Source: CAZGHF01 sp964525595 (lineage in GTDB: Bacteria > Patescibacteriota > Minisyncoccia > UBA6257 > GWB1-50-10). From it: a DNA stretch of 64,000 bases. Position 1 is the stretch's first letter, and each line of letters starts with the position of its first letter. A program made the position numbers and the translations under genes. This document shows, one piece after another, positions 55,392 through 63,599 of the stretch. Below the pieces are notes generated by a model, which was not told the origin of the DNA, searched no databases, and was given only the letters and a program-made list of their open reading frames with translations. The stretch lies in assembly GCA_964525595.1 (NCBI GenBank), contig CAZGHF010000002.1, positions 15,082 through 79,081 on the forward strand. The letters run 5' to 3'.

Positions 55392-55404
55392 ACCAGAGTT
55401 AGTA

Positions 55405-55433
55405 TTGACATAAAAGATATAATCTGATATAAT
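55405..55433 (+). promoter_or_regulatory. consensus promoter of the lipoprotein gene
   Basis: Perfect TTGACA (55405-55410), 17 bases, perfect TATAAT (55428-55433). Confidence 0.85.
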
Positions 55434-55476
55434 CAAGACTAGAACCTGAAAACTTTATACGCTACAGGAGGTGGCG

Positions 55477-55890
55477 ATGAAAACGCTTATAGGAAAGAGA
55501 GTGATGAAGCTGTGTGTCATCGCACTCGCACTGCTCAGCCAGGCTTGTGCTGGCACCTACGTCATCCGGACGCAGGATGTGAAGGATGTCTTCAGGGGCA
55601 ACACCACGGTTGCTGCACTTGACATCCAGAACAACACTGACTGCTTGGTACGGCTCAGGTCGTACCCCTTCGACCAGGCTCTCACGCCCGGGGAGACGGC
55701 CACTTTCATCTACAAGACACCTCTCCGTTCGGGGAGGTCTCATCGGCGGGAGGTAACGGTAACCCCGGTCAGGTGCTCGGTGACGGAGGGAGACAAGAAA
55801 AACTGGTCTTTCTCAGAGAACCGTAGTAGCGGAACGAATGTCCGTGTGTGGCTTATCGAAAAGACCCGAACCGGTCTTCGCTTCCGATGA
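55477..55890 (+). CDS. putative lipoprotein, GC-rich codons
   Basis: A 137-residue protein with a basic start, a hydrophobic stretch (LCVIALALLSQAC) and a lipobox-like LLSQAC, so it is probably a lipoprotein anchored at the Cys near residue 22. The mature part is beta-rich and contains two further cysteines. A strong AGGAGGTGG precedes ATG 55477, with a consensus promoter upstream and an intrinsic terminator downstream. Codon use matches the other single-gene GC-rich units. No family recognised. Confidence 0.65.
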   Translation: MKTLIGKRVMKLCVIALALLSQACAGTYVIRTQDVKDVFRGNTTVAALDIQNNTDCLVRLRSYPFDQALTPGETATFIYKTPLRSGRSHRREVTVTPVRCSVTEGDKKNWSFSENRSSGTNVRVWLIEKTRTGLRFR

Positions 55891-55919
55891 ACGCCCGCAA
55901 GGAGGCAGGTCAAGAGCAA

Positions 55920-55960
55920 GGAGCCCCGTGTCGTACAGCGACCGGGGCTCCAAACTTTTT
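55920..55960 (+). terminator. terminator after the lipoprotein gene
   Basis: GGAGCCCCG/CGGGGCTCC stem with a 14-base loop, then CTTTTT. Confidence 0.8.
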
Positions 55961-55976
55961 AGGGTGAAAATTGTCT

Positions 55977-56441
55977 TTAAATTTCTCTGACTTTAAATTT
56001 ATCTATTTCACTGCCCTGACCCTTGAAGTAAAACTCTCCCTCTACCTTTTTGCCGGAGAGAACCAGGGGCAGCCAGTGAGGGTCGTCGACCCACATTCTT
56101 TCGTAAGGCAGTTTATTCTTATCGTGCCACTCGGGGCGCATTTCTTCCGACTCTCGGGGCTCTCTTCTCCATTTTTCGATGAAAAATATGTGCATGTGCT
56201 GATTCCAGTCGGGGTATTCGTTGAAAAGGAATTTTATGCTTCCGACGCTTTGGAGTTCCCGGACTTCGGTATCTACTCCGATTTCTTCTTTCATTTCCCG
56301 GACGGCGGCCTCTTCAATGGTCTCGCCCTCGTGCACTTTCCCGCCCACGCCGTTCCATTTGCCCTCGCCAAAACCGCGCTTTTTCATGGCGAGGCAGATT
56401 TTGTCTTTATTTACTAAAAAGCAGAGAGTTGTGTCTTTCAT
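55977..56441 (-). CDS. Nudix hydrolase, MTH1/MutT-like
   Basis: A 154-residue pyrophosphohydrolase. The Nudix box runs from GGKVHEGETIEEA to REMKEEIGV (about 33-55). The preceding KRGFGEGKWNGVG and the later EKWRREPRESEEMRPEW resemble MTH1-type 8-oxo-dGTP/2-OH-dATP hydrolases, which cleanse oxidised nucleotides. It is the last of three minus-strand genes that run from 57165. Confidence 0.9.
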   Translation of the reverse strand: MKDTTLCFLVNKDKICLAMKKRGFGEGKWNGVGGKVHEGETIEEAAVREMKEEIGVDTEVRELQSVGSIKFLFNEYPDWNQHMHIFFIEKWRREPRESEEMRPEWHDKNKLPYERMWVDDPHWLPLVLSGKKVEGEFYFKGQGSEIDKFKVREI

Positions 56442-56461
56442 CCCGATAGTGTTTGAAATTT

Positions 56462-56566
56462 CTAAAAGAATTTAAAAAGAAGACCGCCGCCCAGGAAAAT
56501 GGCATAAATTGCCATAGCTACAGCAAGCACTACCAGTAAGAATAAAATTAATTTTTTCGGAAACAT
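56462..56566 (-). CDS. 34-residue single-span membrane peptide
   Basis: The frame gives MFPKKLILFLLVVLAVAMAI, then YAIFLGGGLLFKFF, one hydrophobic span with a basic N-terminus. It lies 5 bases after the end of the hydrolase gene and 20 before the Nudix gene on the same strand, so it is probably co-transcribed. The ribosome site is weak. Function unknown, and a chance frame is possible. Confidence 0.45.
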   Translation of the reverse strand: MFPKKLILFLLVVLAVAMAIYAIFLGGGLLFKFF

Positions 56567-56571
56567 CTTAC

Positions 56572-57165
56572 TTATTTTACCAAATTTAAAACACTTTCCA
56601 GCGCTATTGGTAATTCAATTGTTTTGTCTTTTCCGCCGCTGAAGTGGCCCATTCCTTTCTCGATTATAATTTCCGAGCCGAGTTTGTCGCGAAAATCATC
56701 CACGTTATCGAGCGGTACGTGATAGTCGTTATCCGAAAAAATGGCAATGCTTTTCGGCAGGTGAGATTTTACTCTCTGGAAATCAACCGGGGACCCGAGC
56801 CAGTTGTTTGCTATATCAGCTACTTCCGGATGTTTTTTAATTTCTTTCTCAAGCCCCGTTAACCGCTTGAAAAATCCGGCGACAAAAACGGCCCCGCCAA
56901 CTTTTGTGTCTTCCGGCAGTTTTTCTAAATAATGGGCGATAGTCGGGCAGCCCATGCTATGGCCGACAAAATAAGTTTCCTTATCCGGTTCGCCGACGGC
57001 CTCCGCCAGTTTCGCCGTCCATTTTTCTATGTCCGGGGTTTCAGGGTCGGGGAGCTGGGGGACCAAAACCTGAAAGTCTTTTTTCTCCAGCTCATTTTTT
57101 AGCCACGGAAACCAGCCTTCTTGCGGATGACCACCCCAGCCGTGAACTATGATTACGCGACGCAT
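56572..57165 (-). CDS. RBBP9/YdeN-like serine hydrolase
   Basis: A 197-residue alpha/beta hydrolase. It starts RRVIIVHGWGGHPQEGWFPW, has the nucleophile elbow YFVGHSMGCPT (Ser near residue 83), an acidic residue in FSDNDYHVPLD and the catalytic His in KGMGHFSG. The family hydrolyses small esters of unknown nature. ATG 57165 gives the family-like N-terminus, so I prefer it to upstream starts. It is divergent from the first Cys-rich gene at 57186. Confidence 0.88.
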   Translation of the reverse strand: MRRVIIVHGWGGHPQEGWFPWLKNELEKKDFQVLVPQLPDPETPDIEKWTAKLAEAVGEPDKETYFVGHSMGCPTIAHYLEKLPEDTKVGGAVFVAGFFKRLTGLEKEIKKHPEVADIANNWLGSPVDFQRVKSHLPKSIAIFSDNDYHVPLDNVDDFRDKLGSEIIIEKGMGHFSGGKDKTIELPIALESVLNLVK

Positions 57166-57185
57166 ATGAGTTATTATATTAAATA

Positions 57186-58973
57186 ATGGAGTCAAAAACA
57201 CCTAGTTTTGATAGAGCGTTTGATAAAATCTTAAGAGGTTTAAAGCCGCACAAACGGGTTTGTGCCGGGTGCGGTTCTTCTTTTGAAATTTATAAAGAAG
57301 ACATCGATTTTTATAAGATGCTCCGGGTCCCGCCGCCGAAGTTGTGTTTTGATTGCCGCAGTCAAAAACGCATGGCTCTGTTTCCTTATCTTTTGAAGTT
57401 TTATAAGAAAGAATGCGCAGCCCACCCCGGTGAGAATGCGATTTCCTGTTTTCATCCCAAAAGTCCCCATCAGATTTTTGATAACAAGCATTACTTCAAT
57501 CCCGATGCCTGGGATGGATTGTCATACGGGCAAACATACGATGACAGCCAGTCTTTCTTTGAACAATTCAATGAATTAGTCCTTAAAGTTCCTCATTTTG
57601 CCATACCTCGCTATGAAGAGAAGATAATAAACAGTGATTATTCAGTTGGCTCGGTGGATGTAAAAAACTGCTATTTGAGCACGATTGTTGGCTGGTCTGA
57701 AAACGTAAATTATGCTTTGTGGGGTATTAATTCCAAGGATTGTCTGGATGGTCTTGGAATTAGATATTGTGAGCAGTGTTATGAAACGGCGCTTACACGC
57801 AAGTGTTTCAACTGTCGTTATTTGGAACAGTGTCAGGAGTGCGTGAATTGTTTCTTCTGCTACGATTGCCGAAACTGCCAAGATTGTTTTGGCTGTACCA
57901 ATCTGCGTAATAAGCAGTATCACTTTTTCAACCAACCTCTCTCTAAGAAGGAGTATCAAAAGAAACTTAGAGGTATTAATCTTGGCGATAGAAATGTAGT
58001 AAAGGAATACTTGGAGAAATTTGAGGAATTAAAATCCCAAGCCATACACAAATATGCTCACTTCCGGCTTTGCGAGAGATGTGTCGGGGATCAAATCAGC
58101 AACACCAAGAATTGCTACTATTCGTTTTGGATGGGAGGAACTAAGGGTACAGAGAATATTCGTTGGTCGTCAGATGCTTTTGACATTAAAGACTGTATGG
58201 ATGTGACAATAGCAGGTCCCGGAGAACGATGCTACAATCTCGCCGAGATGCTGGATTGTTATGAAGTTAAATGTTCTTACTTCACAAGCCAGAGCAGAGA
58301 GCTGGAGTATTGTTTTGAGTGTTTTGACTGCAAAAACTGTTTTGGCTGTGTTGGTTTAAGGAAAAAGAGTTTTTGCATTTTTAACAGGCAATATGAAAAA
58401 GGGGACTACTGGGAACTTGTTGACCGGATTAAAACTAAAATGTTGAATGACGGAGAATACGGAGAATATTTTCCGCTCAAGCATTCACTCTACCCTTATG
58501 TAGATACTTTTGCTTCAGTGCTTTATCCGCTTAATTCTCAAGAACTTGAGAAGAAACAAGCGGTTTCTTTTCCTGAAGAACAAATTAAGGAATATCCAAA
58601 TCAGATAAAGGCACAGGATTTACCCGAGGATATAAAGGATGTAAAAGATGACGTTATAGAAAAATCTGTTTTGTGTGAGGAGACTGGACGTCCGTTTCGC
58701 ATCATCAAGGAAGATCTTAATTTTTACAGAAAGCATGGTATCCCGCTTCCTATAAAGCATCCTCAAGTGCGACTACTTGACCGTCTTAAAAAACGTAATC
58801 CCTTAAAACTCTGGCATAGGCAGTGTATGTGTGACTACGAAGCATATAAAAACTCAATTAAGCACCCTCATCACAGAGAAGGTAGGTGCCCCAACAAATT
58901 TGAGACAAGTTACGCTCCCGAAAGGCCGGAGATTGTATATTGTGAAGAGTGCTATAACGCCGAGGTGTTATAG
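57186..58973 (+). CDS. large Cys-rich zinc-ribbon protein, paralogue 1
   Basis: A 595-residue soluble protein with dozens of cysteines in CxxC pairs. The N-terminal zinc ribbon is CAGCGSSFEIYKEDIDFYK with a partner CFDC (residues about 24-60). The centre holds repeated Cys-rich modules (CFNCRYLEQCQECVNCFFC, CYDCRNCQDCFGC; later CFECFDCKNCFGCVGLRKKS), each followed by an N-x-x-Y-x-K-x-x-Y phrase. The C-terminus repeats a ribbon with CPNKFETSYAPERPEIVYCE. Proteins of this kind occur in candidate-phyla genomes, and I know no function. The neighbour at 59001 is a clear paralogue. Confidence 0.7.
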   Translation: MESKTPSFDRAFDKILRGLKPHKRVCAGCGSSFEIYKEDIDFYKMLRVPPPKLCFDCRSQKRMALFPYLLKFYKKECAAHPGENAISCFHPKSPHQIFDNKHYFNPDAWDGLSYGQTYDDSQSFFEQFNELVLKVPHFAIPRYEEKIINSDYSVGSVDVKNCYLSTIVGWSENVNYALWGINSKDCLDGLGIRYCEQCYETALTRKCFNCRYLEQCQECVNCFFCYDCRNCQDCFGCTNLRNKQYHFFNQPLSKKEYQKKLRGINLGDRNVVKEYLEKFEELKSQAIHKYAHFRLCERCVGDQISNTKNCYYSFWMGGTKGTENIRWSSDAFDIKDCMDVTIAGPGERCYNLAEMLDCYEVKCSYFTSQSRELEYCFECFDCKNCFGCVGLRKKSFCIFNRQYEKGDYWELVDRIKTKMLNDGEYGEYFPLKHSLYPYVDTFASVLYPLNSQELEKKQAVSFPEEQIKEYPNQIKAQDLPEDIKDVKDDVIEKSVLCEETGRPFRIIKEDLNFYRKHGIPLPIKHPQVRLLDRLKKRNPLKLWHRQCMCDYEAYKNSIKHPHHREGRCPNKFETSYAPERPEIVYCEECYNAEVL

Positions 58974-59000
58974 CGTGTCATAATATCTAGAATTAAGACG

Positions 59001-60779
59001 ATGAATATTGAAACGAAACAATGCCAAAACTGCAAGAATCAGTTCACGATTGAACCGGAAGATTTCAATTTCTATAAAAAGATTGACGTTCCGGCGCCGA
59101 CTTGGTGTCCGGGGTGTCGCAGGCAGAGAAGATTAATATTTCGAAATGAGAGAGTTCTTTATAAAGGCACGTGTAATCTTTGTAGTAAGTCTATGCTTTC
59201 AATTTATTCTCCTGACAAGCCATTTACGGTTTACTGCAAAGAGTGTTGGTATTCGGATAAATGGGACCCGTTGGAGTATGGCCAGGATTATGATTGGAGT
59301 AAGCCATTCTTTGTGCAATTCAGGGATTTACTGGAGAAGACTCCACGAATAGCATTAATGCACATTCGTACAAATACTCAGAGTGAATACGCGAACTATG
59401 TTGCCGACAATAAGAATATATACCTCGCCTATTCAGTAATAGAATCGGAGAACGTGTTTTATTCGCGTTTTGTAGATAAATCCAAGGATTGCTTTGACTG
59501 TTTTAATATTGATGGTTCGGAAATCGCATACGAAAATATTGACGGCGATAATAACTATAGCGCGAGGTATTTGTTCCGTTCGAGAGATTGTTTAAGTTCG
59601 GCGTTTCTTTTTGATTGCGTGAATTGTCAGGACTGTTTTATGAGTTCCAATTTGCGCAATAAGCGATATGTGATTCGGAATGTTCAACACACCAAAGAAG
59701 ATTATATAAGGACGCTTGAAGGAACAGATTTCGGCAGTTTCGATGTAACTCAGAAACTTTGTGAGGAGTTTGCAGAGCTTACCTTACGATCTCACCACAA
59801 ATTTGGCAACCTTCTGAAAACAATAAATTGCTCGGGAGATAATATCAAGAACTCAAAAAACGTAAAAAATTGTTTTGATGTCTATGATTCAGAAAATCTT
59901 AAGTTTTGTGACCGTGTAGTCAGTTTAAAAGATTCCTATGATATATTCGGTTCTGGCCGAGGTGAACTCCAATATGAAGCGGTAGCAGCCGGGCTTGATT
60001 CGTACGGTGTGCGGTTTTCGGTGACCGCAGACGCCTCAAGAGACAGCAGGTTTGTTGATTTCTGCATGGGCTCCTCCCATCTTTTCGGATGCGTTTCCCT
60101 CCGCAGTAAAGATTACTGTATTCTCAATAAGCGATACACCAAAGAGGAATATGAAAGCATGATTCCTCGTATCGTTGATCACATTAACAAAATGCCGTTT
60201 ATAGATAAAAAGGGAGCAGTCTATAAATATGGTGAATTTTTTCCTCCAGAATTTTCTTCATTTGCTTATAATGAATCTGTTGCTCAGGAATATTTCCCTT
60301 TAACAAAAGAAAAAGCTGAACAACAGGGTTACCAATGGAAAGATCCCGAAAGAAGAAATTATCAGATTACAATGTACCCGGAGAATCTTTCAGATCATAT
60401 TAAAGACGTAGATGACGCTATTCTCAAAGAGACCATTGGCTGTGCCCACGCTGTCGGTAGCCCTTCAACGGGCTCAGGGCAAATTGGCAAGCCAATTTGC
60501 AATGAACAGTGCACTACTGCTTTCAAGATTATTCTTCCAGAGCTCCAGTTCTATAAGAAAATGAATTTACCCTTACCAAGACTGTGCCCAAACTGCCGCC
60601 ATTACCGACGATTGAAACAAAGAAGTTTCTTAAGACTCTGGCGTCGTCAGTGCATGTGCAATAGCAGAGAACATTTCCATGGCGAAAAACCCTGTTCCAA
60701 TGAGTTTAAGACGTCATACGCTCCCGAAAGGCCAGAGACTATTTACTGTGAGCAATGTTACAACGCGGAGGTTGCGTGA
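59001..60779 (+). CDS. large Cys-rich zinc-ribbon protein, paralogue 2
   Basis: A 592-residue paralogue of the preceding gene, sharing the N-terminal CQNCKNQFTIEPEDFNFYK ribbon, the LRNKRYVIRN and LRSKDYCILNKRYTKEEY modules, and the C-terminal FKTSYAPERPETIYCEQCYN ending. It has fewer cysteines in the centre than its neighbour. Near residues 487-498 an in-frame palindromic insertion encodes SPSTGSGQIGKP between conserved segments. It lies 27 bases after paralogue 1. Multiple metal-binding sites are likely, with a structural or nucleic-acid-binding role unproven. Confidence 0.7.
   Translation: MNIETKQCQNCKNQFTIEPEDFNFYKKIDVPAPTWCPGCRRQRRLIFRNERVLYKGTCNLCSKSMLSIYSPDKPFTVYCKECWYSDKWDPLEYGQDYDWSKPFFVQFRDLLEKTPRIALMHIRTNTQSEYANYVADNKNIYLAYSVIESENVFYSRFVDKSKDCFDCFNIDGSEIAYENIDGDNNYSARYLFRSRDCLSSAFLFDCVNCQDCFMSSNLRNKRYVIRNVQHTKEDYIRTLEGTDFGSFDVTQKLCEEFAELTLRSHHKFGNLLKTINCSGDNIKNSKNVKNCFDVYDSENLKFCDRVVSLKDSYDIFGSGRGELQYEAVAAGLDSYGVRFSVTADASRDSRFVDFCMGSSHLFGCVSLRSKDYCILNKRYTKEEYESMIPRIVDHINKMPFIDKKGAVYKYGEFFPPEFSSFAYNESVAQEYFPLTKEKAEQQGYQWKDPERRNYQITMYPENLSDHIKDVDDAILKETIGCAHAVGSPSTGSGQIGKPICNEQCTTAFKIILPELQFYKKMNLPLPRLCPNCRHYRRLKQRSFLRLWRRQCMCNSREHFHGEKPCSNEFKTSYAPERPETIYCEQCYNAEVA
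60459..60500. repeat. in-frame palindromic insertion in the second Cys-rich gene
   Basis: Two adjacent hairpins: AGCCC/GGGCT (60459-60474) and GCAAATTGGC/GCCAATTTGC (60479-60500, perfect 10-base stem). The encoded SPSTGSGQ phrase is typical of a palindromic repeat I associate with candidate-phyla genomes. Confidence 0.75.
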
Positions 60780-61192
60780 TTCAGATATTCAAGAAAAACA
60801 GGCGTTAAGCTGTCTACGATCGGATATGAGGCGTATTCTTTGGGATTAATCCAGAGGTGTGAGCTGTGGTCTTTGTCCAAAGAAACTTTATCTGAATCCG
60901 AACTGCATTCAAAGAAAACCCCGATGATTTGCCACTTTTCTCCTTTCACTTCCGGTCGCCACTCGCTCACGGCAATCGGTCTTTTGATTTTCACGCGCAG
61001 ACCGGTTTCCTCGTAAACTTCGCGGAGTAGAGCTTCGTCAAATTTCTCACCCGGCTGTACTCGGCCGCCCGGTACGACGTAATGACTCGTAGCCGTTCCT
61101 TCTTCGTACGAATCTGATTCGCGGAGAAGCAATACTTTTCCGTCGTGGACTATGAAGGCTTTCATTGCGATGAATAATTTCGGTTTTTCCAT
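60758..61192 (-). CDS. Nudix hydrolase
   Basis: A 144-residue Nudix protein: FIVHDGKVLLLRESD, then a Nudix box starting GGRVQPGEKFDEALLREV and continuing YEETGLRV (about 42-64). The substrate is not evident, and ADP-ribose-like or nucleotide substrates are possible. It converges on the Cys-rich gene and overlaps its end by 22 bases, which is unusual and fixes the 3' ends of both genes. Confidence 0.9.
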   Translation of the reverse strand: MEKPKLFIAMKAFIVHDGKVLLLRESDSYEEGTATSHYVVPGGRVQPGEKFDEALLREVYEETGLRVKIKRPIAVSEWRPEVKGEKWQIIGVFFECSSDSDKVSLDKDHSSHLWINPKEYASYPIVDSLTPVFLEYLNHATSAL

Positions 61193-61236
61193 TAATACCT
61201 AAAAGCCAACATTAAAAAACCGGTTCGTGTCTTAGT

Positions 61237-61830
61237 TTATTTTCCGGCATCCGGCATTTTAACCCATTTGTTTGCCGTAAGGTGCCAATCGGCAGCGTCC
61301 ACGGTTTGGAGTAAATCCCAAAGAGATTTGGCGCTCTCGGTATAAAGTTTTTTATCTCGGATTTGCTTGCGAAAAGCTTGCCACTTTTTTGGGAGCTTTG
61401 AACCTTTCTCTTCCAGTTCTTTCATTTCCAAATCTATATCCAAGTTGTCCGCGTCTTTCACGATTTTAGCCTCCGGTGTTTTTCGGGTTTCGTATTCAAG
61501 AAGGATGTCGATAAGGTTTTTTAAACTTGTGCCTTCAAATAAATCCTGTGCGGCTTTCTCTTCATCAGCTTTTATGTAAACTTTTTGGATATAGGCAAAG
61601 TCCAAAGTCCTGCTTTCGGCAAGGTCGTGAACCAAAGCCATTTTTGTTATTTTTTCTTCGTCTTTTATTCCCTCGCTTCTTGCGAGCATAAGGGCAATAA
61701 AGACAACCCGGAAAGAATGCTCAACGTTGCTCGAGCAATCCATCGCAAGGTGTTGTCTCCAACCCCGTTCGACGTTGCGCAGGGAACCGATTTCGAAAAG
61801 GAATTCAATATCACGTTTGTTGAGGTTCAT
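61237..61830 (-). CDS. HD-domain hydrolase, YfbR-like 5'-nucleotidase
   Basis: A 197-residue metal-dependent phosphohydrolase. Hallmarks: LRNVERGWRQHLAMD, H38 in EHSFRVV, and the HD pair H68-D69 in ALVHDLAESRT, with a further D in IVKDADNLDID. YfbR-type enzymes dephosphorylate deoxynucleoside monophosphates. With two Nudix genes nearby it may belong to a nucleotide-salvage or sanitising set. Confidence 0.88.
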   Translation of the reverse strand: MNLNKRDIEFLFEIGSLRNVERGWRQHLAMDCSSNVEHSFRVVFIALMLARSEGIKDEEKITKMALVHDLAESRTLDFAYIQKVYIKADEEKAAQDLFEGTSLKNLIDILLEYETRKTPEAKIVKDADNLDIDLEMKELEEKGSKLPKKWQAFRKQIRDKKLYTESAKSLWDLLQTVDAADWHLTANKWVKMPDAGK

Positions 61831-61864
61831 TAGTATTACTATACCAAACTCTTATAAAAGTGAA

Positions 61865-61894
61865 CCAGCCCTATTTCCTAGGAAATAGGGCTGG
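61865..61894 (-). terminator. perfect hairpin overlapping the end of the 61878 gene
   Basis: CCAGCCCTATTTCC and its mirror around TA. The stop codon (TAG on the minus strand) lies at its centre. The tract after it on the minus strand is T-rich (TTCACTTTTA). Confidence 0.6.
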
Positions 61895-62507
61895 GGGTGC
61901 TCGCGTTTCGGGCTTGTGCCTTGCGCTTTTCGACGAGATAAGCGGCGGCGACGATTCCGAACGAGATAACCTGTTGGAGGGCGAGCCAGGGGAAGTTCTG
62001 GATGAACATCAGCCTGGCACTCGAAGCGTTCATCAGAAGGAACCAAAGGTATCCCGAAGGCTTGTCTCTGGCGAGCAGGTAGGTTCCGATGAGAAATCCT
62101 GCCGCTAGTCCGAGCTCCAGTATCTGGGACTCAGTAACGATGCCTCCGAAATCGTAGAGGCTGATACCCAGACCGGTCATAACCATGATTCGCGCGGTCC
62201 AGATAAGCCACGCCGGCTCTTCCTTTTCTTCCAGTTCTAACCCCTCGTCCTTCTTGAGATTCCTGGATGCTCTGATGAGTCCGAGTACCATTGACGGTGC
62301 TCCTCCCAACTCAACACTTGCAGCGATCCAGTTCCTCTTGGAGAGAAAGATCAGGAGCCAGGCTGGGAGACCGCAGAGGTACACCTTCCATGATCGCGCT
62401 TGCCAGACGAGAGCTTTTTTTCCTTCTTCCCGTTCCTTGAACAAGAAGAAAATCTTGTTGAGGAGGTAAAAGGTGCCTCCCCAAAGCTGCAACGCAATGT
62501 GGAGCAC
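61878..62507 (-). CDS. multi-span membrane protein, possibly PnuC-like
   Basis: A 209-residue protein with about six membrane spans separated by short charged loops (SRNLKKDEGLELEEKEE in the middle). GYLWFLLMNASSARLMFIQN followed by FPWLALQQVISFGIVAAAYL is reminiscent of PnuC vitamin transporters, which have W and N residues in that part, but the resemblance is modest. The start is GTG with AAGGAGGTG six bases upstream. Codon use is GC-rich, and it is a single-gene unit with its own promoter and hairpin. Confidence 0.55.
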   Translation of the reverse strand: MLHIALQLWGGTFYLLNKIFFLFKEREEGKKALVWQARSWKVYLCGLPAWLLIFLSKRNWIAASVELGGAPSMVLGLIRASRNLKKDEGLELEEKEEPAWLIWTARIMVMTGLGISLYDFGGIVTESQILELGLAAGFLIGTYLLARDKPSGYLWFLLMNASSARLMFIQNFPWLALQQVISFGIVAAAYLVEKRKAQARNASTPSPIS

Positions 62508-62552
62508 GGTTCACCTCCTTACTCTTAAATTGGTTTGTTAAGTTGCAATCAA

Positions 62553-62581
62553 AGTATAAAATATAAATTAAAATATGTCAA
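62553..62581 (-). promoter_or_regulatory. promoter of the 61878-62507 gene
   Basis: On the minus strand: TTGACA (62581-62576), 17 bases, TATACT (62558-62553). Confidence 0.75.
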
Positions 62582-62602
62582 GCTTCCGGTAACGAAAACC
62601 TG

Positions 62603-62632
62603 TGTTGCCCTATATTTAAATATAGGGCAACA
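62603..62632. repeat. perfect 30-base palindrome
   Basis: TGTTGCCCTATATTT and its mirror. It shares GTTGCCC/GGGCAAC ends with the 40-base palindromes at 14888 and 16036, and likewise sits between a terminator and a promoter. Confidence 0.8.
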
Positions 62633-62667
62633 AAAAAACACCGGCGTTCTGCGCAGATGTTTTTTAT
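62632..62667 (-). terminator. terminator after the M23 peptidase gene
   Basis: On the minus strand an AAAACA.../...TGTTTT hairpin with an inner GCG/CGC pairing ends in GTTTTTTT. It can act in both directions. Confidence 0.55.
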
Positions 62668-63599
62668 TTGAAAGTTTGGATGAACTGAATTGGGTCAACG
62701 GAGACACCGTTAATTTTCACCGAGAGGTGGAGGTGGGGGGCGTTTGAAAGGCCTGAGTCGCCGGAGAGGCCGACAATTTTTCCTTTCCCGATTGTATCGC
62801 CGGTTTTTACGCTCATCGAATCCAGGTGGAGGTAAAGCGAATAGATACCGCGGCCGTGGTCAACAATCACCGAGTTGCCGTAGATTGAGTCAACATAGGC
62901 GTTTTTGACCGCTCCGCTGTTTACCGCCATAACCGGCGTTCCTTTGGGGACGTCAAAGTCAGTACCCAGGTGGACGATGCTTTCCTCGCCGGTTTTCCGG
63001 ATTTCACCGAAAGGACTGGAGATTAGGAACTCGTCACCAACGGGCAGGCCGAAAGGTTTGGAAAAATAGGTGGTATCCTCAACTTCGGAAACAATTTTTC
63101 TTAAATCAGTGTTGGAAATGGAAAGGCTTTGGACGATTTCTTTGTCGGAGAGCCCCAGCTTCGGCGGGGGAGGAAGAACAATAATCTTCTGAACTTTTTC
63201 AAGAAGAAAGATAGTTTTTTCAATTAAAGCCCCGTTTTCAAATTCTGTCTGTAAATTATGATTTCCTGTTTTCGTGCCTAGCGCTAAAGCAATCACGGCG
63301 CGAAAACTTTCTTGATAGGGAAAAGCATTTATTTCCTTACCGTCGAACGCAACTTTAAGAGGCTTTTTGCTAAGCTCAATTATTAAAGCTTCACCGGTTT
63401 GAATTGTCGGGTTTAGAATCTCCGCGGTTGCCGGCGGCTTTTTAGTTTCGGGTTCGGGCGGAATGTCTGTCGCGGGTGAAGGAAGCGAGGCGGACGGCAG
63501 GGGAGAAGTGGGCGCTAATTCAGTCTTCTTCGGAGGGACAAGGACAATGACGAGAAAAAGAGCGATGATGAATGCTGCTGAAAGTAAAAACAGGCGCAT
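62664..63599 (-). CDS. M23 (LytM-type) metallopeptidase, membrane-anchored
   Basis: A 311-residue wall hydrolase or its activator. N-terminal signal/anchor span (about 4-21), a Pro/Thr/Ser-rich linker (about 24-60), a beta domain, then the M23 domain with HLGTDFDVPKGTP (zinc His and Asp) and HLHLSVKINGVSVDP (second His pair). All zinc ligands are present, so it should cut peptidoglycan cross-bridges. Its ATG overlaps the stop of the upstream AlbA_2 gene by one base. Confidence 0.93.
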   Translation of the reverse strand: MRLFLLSAAFIIALFLVIVLVPPKKTELAPTSPLPSASLPSPATDIPPEPETKKPPATAEILNPTIQTGEALIIELSKKPLKVAFDGKEINAFPYQESFRAVIALALGTKTGNHNLQTEFENGALIEKTIFLLEKVQKIIVLPPPPKLGLSDKEIVQSLSISNTDLRKIVSEVEDTTYFSKPFGLPVGDEFLISSPFGEIRKTGEESIVHLGTDFDVPKGTPVMAVNSGAVKNAYVDSIYGNSVIVDHGRGIYSLYLHLDSMSVKTGDTIGKGKIVGLSGDSGLSNAPHLHLSVKINGVSVDPIQFIQTFK

